From Acidimicrobiaceae bacterium (lineage in GTDB: Bacteria > Actinomycetota > Acidimicrobiia > Acidimicrobiales > Ilumatobacteraceae): a stretch of 8,452 bases of DNA. The stretch is from the NCBI GenBank assembly GCA_947487095.1, contig CANKVI010000039.1, forward strand, positions 1-8,452, read 5' to 3'. Below, piece by piece: positions 5,498-8,452 of the stretch (its first letter is position 1; each line of letters opens with the position of its first letter). A program made the position numbers and the translations under genes. The notes under the pieces were generated by a model. It saw nothing but the letters and a program-made list of their open reading frames with translations, searched no databases and was not told the origin of the DNA.

Positions 5498-6417
5498 GAA
5501 TTAAACCCGGGGTCACTTGGCCAGTTCGGCTGGAACAAATGCCACTGCTCTGGTGCCCGACGTATGAGCCCCTCTACTTCAATCATGAGCAGTTGCGTAA
5601 TTCGTGCAACATCTTCTCGCAAACTTCCCTGTCGTTCGACAGGAATCGGTGGACGCACCACCGCTTGATGACCATCGGACTTGCGAGTGAAATACGTTGC
5701 AAGTGGCAACAATGCGGCGCCCGTTCGCAAAGCAAAAAACGCTGGGCCTGCAGGGACCGTTGTGCGTTCTCCAAAGAATTCAACTTCAACACCCGACCGA
5801 ACACCATCTCGCGGAATGTCTCGATCACACAGCAACGACACGACCTGATTGTCCTTCAGAGCTGCGCTCACCCGCAGACCTGCGCTGTCGTCGAGCGGGA
5901 TGACGTTTACGCCGACTTTGCTGCGCATGTCGCGAAACCATTCAAAGAGTTCGTCATTGTCTAAACGTTCAACGACTGCGGTTAACCCATAACCCTGATC
6001 CACCAACCAGCGACCAGCCCATTCCCATCCGCCAAGGTGCGGCAGACCAAGCACCACTCCCTTGCCGTCAGCAATTCCCTTTTCAATGTGTTCGAAACCA
6101 TCAACGGTGAATCCGGCTTGGATTTGTTTCTTTGACAGCGTTCCTAATCGAAATGTCTCCAGGTAATAACGCGTGTAACTCTGAAACGATTCCTGCACTG
6201 CTTGGCGCAGTGCAAATCCGCGAAGCGAAGGGTTTACTCGTTGAAGATGACGCTCAATCATTTCTCGTTTATCGCGAAAACCCAATGCGAGTGGCGCACC
6301 AAGAGCGAGCGATGTTCCTAACGCAAGCGGTGCGGGCGTAAGTTTTGCAAATAACGAAGCGGCTCGATATCCGGCAAGTGTTAACGCATCAAAGCCGGTG
6401 TCACGAGGATCGGCCAT
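5494..6417 (-). CDS. patA: LpxL/HtrB-type lysophospholipid acyltransferase, PatA-like PIM acyltransferase
   Basis: A 307-residue acyltransferase. Seen: an N-terminal hydrophobic region (about 15-46), RYYLETFRLG (83-92), the catalytic HX4E motif in PHLGGWEWAG (126-135; His127, Glu132), then CDRDIPRDG (197-205) and GVEVEFFGERTTVPAGPAFF (209-228), and the C-terminal PEQWHLFQPNW. This is the pattern of the bacterial lipid A/PIM acyltransferase family. In mycobacteria the equivalent gene between pgsA and pimA encodes PatA, which transfers an acyl chain from acyl-CoA to a mannose of PIM1/PIM2 at the inner membrane face. The neighbourhood supports that role; the acyl acceptor is inferred. It starts 9 bases after the pgsA stop with no clear Shine-Dalgarno sequence, so it is probably translated with pgsA. 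The stop overlaps the arsR stop by 4 bases. Confidence 0.88.
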   Translation of the reverse strand: MADPRDTGFDALTLAGYRAASLFAKLTPAPLALGTSLALGAPLALGFRDKREMIERHLQRVNPSLRGFALRQAVQESFQSYTRYYLETFRLGTLSKKQIQAGFTVDGFEHIEKGIADGKGVVLGLPHLGGWEWAGRWLVDQGYGLTAVVERLDNDELFEWFRDMRSKVGVNVIPLDDSAGLRVSAALKDNQVVSLLCDRDIPRDGVRSGVEVEFFGERTTVPAGPAFFALRTGAALLPLATYFTRKSDGHQAVVRPPIPVERQGSLREDVARITQLLMIEVEGLIRRAPEQWHLFQPNWPSDPGFNS

Positions 6418-6426
6418 AGCTGAGGT

Positions 6427-7116
6427 TTACTGCAGGCGACGTCGACGCTGAAAGCGCGCACGATAATCATCACGACGAGCTCTACGTGAGGCGCGACGTG
6501 AACGACGAATAGCTTGCTTCTCCGCCGTTACCGGAGCAACAGCAGCTTGTTTCCATACTTTTACAAAGCGCTGAACTGCAGTCATCACAACGAGAACCAA
6601 CATGACCACCATGACCCACTTCAACAGCGAATCAAACAACAAACCAAAGCACAACAAAATGATTCGTTCTGCTCGTTCCATGAGCCCGCCCTTGGCGTAC
6701 AGTCCTAACGATTCTGCTTTTGCGCGTTCATAGGAGATGATGAGCGAAGCGCCAAGAATGGCAAAAGGAACAATGGAAAACTGCGGCGAGTTTGAACTGG
6801 CATAAAACCAAGCGACACCACCGAACAACAATGAGTCACTCACTCGATCTACTACAGAGTCAAAGAACGCTCCGCGCTGACTTGCCGAGTTTGATGCTTT
6901 GGCCAGCGCTCCATCGAGCAAGTCCGGCAACGCAGAACAAATAACAAGCAACAGCCCCAGTTGCATTTTTCCTGCACCAATAGCAACAGCAGCAGCTCCA
7001 GCAACGCACAAACCAAGCACTGTGAAATGGTCTGGAGACAGTCCGGTACGACGAAGGGATTCCCCTATAGGTCGAACGTAGCGTTCAATTTCTGATCTAA
7101 ACCGACCGTCAAACAT
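6427..7116 (-). CDS. pgsA: CDP-alcohol phosphatidyltransferase, phosphatidylinositol phosphate synthase-like
   Basis: A 229-residue integral membrane enzyme. The CDP-alcohol phosphotransferase motif is seen at 65-90: DLLDGALAK, eight residues, then GAFFDSVVD, giving the metal-binding Asp65, Asp68, Asp86 and Asp90. The family consensus has Arg where this protein has Lys73. SYERAKAESLGL (128-139) and GGLMERAERIILL (143-155) match the PgsA1/PIP-synthase type, which joins inositol 1-phosphate to CDP-diacylglycerol. The position just before patA-like and pimA-like genes agrees. Other alcohol acceptors (glycerol phosphate) cannot be excluded. The last about 30 residues are very arginine-rich and probably cytoplasmic, lying along the membrane or binding acidic lipids. 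The ATG has no Shine-Dalgarno sequence but sits 7 bases after TAGTAT. Confidence 0.9.
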   Translation of the reverse strand: MFDGRFRSEIERYVRPIGESLRRTGLSPDHFTVLGLCVAGAAAVAIGAGKMQLGLLLVICSALPDLLDGALAKASNSASQRGAFFDSVVDRVSDSLLFGGVAWFYASSNSPQFSIVPFAILGASLIISYERAKAESLGLYAKGGLMERAERIILLCFGLLFDSLLKWVMVVMLVLVVMTAVQRFVKVWKQAAVAPVTAEKQAIRRSRRASRRARRDDYRARFQRRRRLQ

Positions 7117-7123
7117 TGGTTCA

Positions 7124-7129
7124 ATACTA
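7124..7129 (-). promoter_or_regulatory. Candidate -10 hexamer for a leaderless pgsA transcript
   Basis: TAGTAT on the minus strand fits TANNNT and is separated from the pgsA ATG by exactly 7 bases, so the first transcribed base would be the A of the ATG. No Shine-Dalgarno sequence competes. It lies in the 24-base gap after the membrane-protein gene and would let pgsA-patA be transcribed apart from the upstream genes. No clear -35 is visible. Confidence 0.45.
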
Positions 7130-7140
7130 CTGAATGAGGC

Positions 7141-7641
7141 TTACTGAGTAGTTGCCGCGTTATCAGGGTTGAGTTCTACGAGGCATTCAACAATTTCGCC
7201 GTCTACAGCATCAACCAACACTAAGCCTCGGTGAGTCGGTGGTTCCTGCGCGCTGTAGCAAAACACGCGCCACGTTGGACGACTTCTGACTCCGCGCCAC
7301 ACCTGTTGCGCTGACGCATGTCCAACTGCAAAATCAACTGCTCGCGATGCATGCACCAAGGCATCACGCTCATTAACGGTCATCTTCCACGAGGAGCTCA
7401 GTACGTATACTGCAAACGCTGCAATCGCAATCGCGAAGACAAGAAACCCGTAGTTGACCAGCCCCGATGATTGATCGCTGATAAGCCAGATCAACAGACT
7501 CAATGTAGAAATTCCTAAGTACAGATAACCAGGAATGCGTCGACGACTGTTGTCGGGAAACTGATACGGACCAACAAAAGCTGAAACGTCTAAGTCACTC
7601 GGAAGTTGGTCTCGAATCTCGTTGCTGTTCACATCATTCAC
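7141..7641 (-). CDS. Small two-helix membrane protein of unknown function
   Basis: I do not recognise this 166-residue protein. It has an acidic N-terminal region (about 1-38), two hydrophobic segments close together (about 39-55 and 62-82), and a soluble C-terminal half with the Trp-rich patch QVWRGVRSRPTWRVFCYSAQ and GLVLVDAVDGEIVECLVEL. The start is GTG at 7641: it overlaps the HIT stop as GTGA and has a strong GGAAGGA (7654-7648) 6 bases upstream. An in-frame ATG at 7656 would contain that site and is less likely. Translation coupled to the HIT gene, and a place between HIT and pgsA, suggest membrane or lipid work, but that is only context. The mycobacterial version of this cluster lacks an equivalent gene at this position as far as I recall. 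Confidence 0.75.
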   Translation of the reverse strand: MNDVNSNEIRDQLPSDLDVSAFVGPYQFPDNSRRRIPGYLYLGISTLSLLIWLISDQSSGLVNYGFLVFAIAIAAFAVYVLSSSWKMTVNERDALVHASRAVDFAVGHASAQQVWRGVRSRPTWRVFCYSAQEPPTHRGLVLVDAVDGEIVECLVELNPDNAATTQ

Positions 7642-8141
7642 GGCATGTCCTTCCATCGATTTCGAATTCGCTGTGCAGTTATGTCTAGTGCTTCAGGCAA
7701 AATTTTTGCCGTCGCCACCGCAACCATGAAGTTTGAATCGCCACCCCAACGCGGAACGATATGAATGTGCAAATGCTGCGCAACACTGCCGCCCGCGGCG
7801 TGGCCCAAATTGATTCCCACATTCATACCCTGCGGTTTGTATTCAGCCTTCAGAACTTGCACCGCTTTAGTAACTGTTGCCCAGATCTCGCTTGTCTCTT
7901 GTGGAGTAAGCAACTCTAAATCTGGTACTTCGCGATACGGAATGACTAAAACGTGACCAGACGAATATGGGAATGCGTTCATGATCACAAAGCACGTCTC
8001 ACCACGGTGCACGATGAAAGTTTCGTCATCTGGACGCTTTGACTTCAGTATCTCGGTAAACACCGACTCATCTGAATGCTTACCATGAGAATCGCGTTGC
8101 ACATACTGTGCACGCCAGCCATTCCACAGACGATCCAACAT
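7638..8141 (-). CDS. HIT-family nucleotide hydrolase/phosphorylase (Ap4A phosphorylase-like)
   Basis: A 167-residue histidine-triad protein. The triad is at 123-127 in QHLHIHIVPRWGGDSNF (His123, His125, His127), preceded by FPYSSGHVLVIPYREVPDLE (57-76) and GMNVGINLGHAAGGSVAQ (105-122). The domain layout and the RWGGDSNF ending match the mycobacterial HIT protein encoded between thrS and pgsA, which acts on diadenosine tetraphosphate. The reaction expected is attack on a nucleotide alpha-phosphate by the middle-triad His; the precise substrate here is inferred. It starts 5 bases after the thrS stop, with AGGA within the thrS 3' end as a distant Shine-Dalgarno sequence. Linkage to thrS makes sense because aminoacyl-tRNA synthetases produce Ap4A as a by-product. 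Confidence 0.92.
   Translation of the reverse strand: MLDRLWNGWRAQYVQRDSHGKHSDESVFTEILKSKRPDDETFIVHRGETCFVIMNAFPYSSGHVLVIPYREVPDLELLTPQETSEIWATVTKAVQVLKAEYKPQGMNVGINLGHAAGGSVAQHLHIHIVPRWGGDSNFMVAVATAKILPEALDITAQRIRNRWKDMP
7648..7654 (-). promoter_or_regulatory. Ribosome binding site deciding the start of the small membrane protein
   Basis: GGAAGGA on the minus strand, within the 3' end of the HIT gene, lies 6 bases before GTG 7641. It supports GTG over the ATG at 7656, which would place the site inside the coding sequence. Confidence 0.7.
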
Positions 8142-8146
8142 GTTGA

Positions 8147-8452
8147 TTACAGAGTTCCTACTGCGGCCTCGGTGCGAGTTTCATCATGCAACTGAGCGAT
8201 GAACGCGTCAACCTTCACATCACGAATGACATCTCCACCACGCGGGTTGACCCCAACGGTGCTGTTCTTCACGTCATCATCACCTACAACCAACACGAAA
8301 GGAATTCGTTCGAGCTTGGCGCTACGAATTCGCTTGCCAAGTTGCTCATCTGCTTCAGCAGTATCGACTCGGAAACCTTCTGTGCGCATGCGCTTTACGA
8401 GCGACTGTGCATAATCCTCGTGTTGCGAAGTAACGGCCAGCACGCGCACCTG
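8147..8452 (-). CDS. thrS: Threonyl-tRNA synthetase, C-terminal anticodon-binding domain (5' part outside window)
   Basis: The frame is open at the right edge and gives 101 C-terminal residues. They begin QVRVLAVTSQHEDYAQSLV and continue through RMRTEGFRVDTAEADEQLG, KRIRSAKLERIPFVLVVGDDD, STVGVNPRGGDV and the VDAFIAQL helix. This is the alpha/beta anticodon-binding fold of class II synthetases, with the order and spacing of ThrRS (the LGKRIRSA and PFVLVVG signature segments). The enzyme charges tRNA-Thr in the cytoplasm. It heads the thrS-HIT-pgsA-patA order known from mycobacteria, which supports ThrRS over ProRS or HisRS. The apparent start at 8449 is an internal Val codon, not a real start. 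The last about 10 residues are lineage-specific. Confidence 0.93.
   Translation of the reverse strand, partial: QVRVLAVTSQHEDYAQSLVKRMRTEGFRVDTAEADEQLGKRIRSAKLERIPFVLVVGDDDVKNSTVGVNPRGGDVIRDVKVDAFIAQLHDETRTEAAVGTL

Noticed and set aside
5329..5964. 211-codon plus-strand frame overlapping arsR and patA
   Set aside because: It is out of frame with arsR, antisense to patA, and its sequence shows no recognisable domain.

Overview
The window reads as part of a compact actinobacterial (Actinomycetota) chromosome. The strongest clue is a minus-strand run that follows the mycobacterial phosphatidylinositol-mannoside order: thrS, HIT-family hydrolase, pgsA (CDP-alcohol phosphotransferase), patA-like acyltransferase, pimA-like mannosyltransferase. 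The arsenic genes are also of actinobacterial type (CadI/ArsI, and an ArsC with the CVHNAGRS loop). Genes fill about 98% of the window: only about 150 bases lie outside coding frames and no intergenic gap exceeds 44 bases. Base composition is close to even in the lines I counted. This suggests a streamlined, perhaps aquatic, actinobacterium; I cannot place it further.

Layout from the right edge leftwards on the minus strand: thrS 3' end (8452-8147), HIT protein (8141-7638), a small unrecognised membrane protein (7641-7141), pgsA (7116-6427) and patA-like (6417-5494). A 2.85-kb block then interrupts the run. It holds arsR (plus strand, 5135-5497), a minus-strand operon arsI-aqpS-arsC (5107-3619, joined by 4-base ATGA and GTGA overlaps), and a plus-strand LLM-class oxidoreductase (2687-3622). 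The minus-strand run resumes with pimA-like (2648-1461), lemA (1416-862) and htpX (859 to beyond position 1).

How the genes work together: PgsA would make the phosphatidylinositol (phosphate) anchor, PimA adds mannose and the PatA-like enzyme acylates it, all at the cytoplasmic membrane. HtpX and LemA form a frequent membrane-quality-control pair. The ars block encodes arsenate reduction (ArsC), passive arsenite release through an aquaglyceroporin (AqpS) and organoarsenical C-As bond cleavage (ArsI), under an ArsR repressor. No Acr3 or ArsB pump is present here.

The most striking non-coding element is a perfect 13-4-13 inverted repeat (5124-5153) between arsI and arsR. It is the probable ArsR operator and carries the same promoter-like pair of hexamers on both strands. 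It also covers the apparent arsR start codon, so that start needs checking. Several other starts (pgsA, pimA, lemA) lie 6-7 bases behind a TANNNT hexamer, the geometry of leaderless actinobacterial promoters. I found no RNA genes, insertion sequences, CRISPR arrays or convincing hairpin terminators. I found no wholly novel system; the best candidates are the pump-less ars cassette and its symmetric operator.
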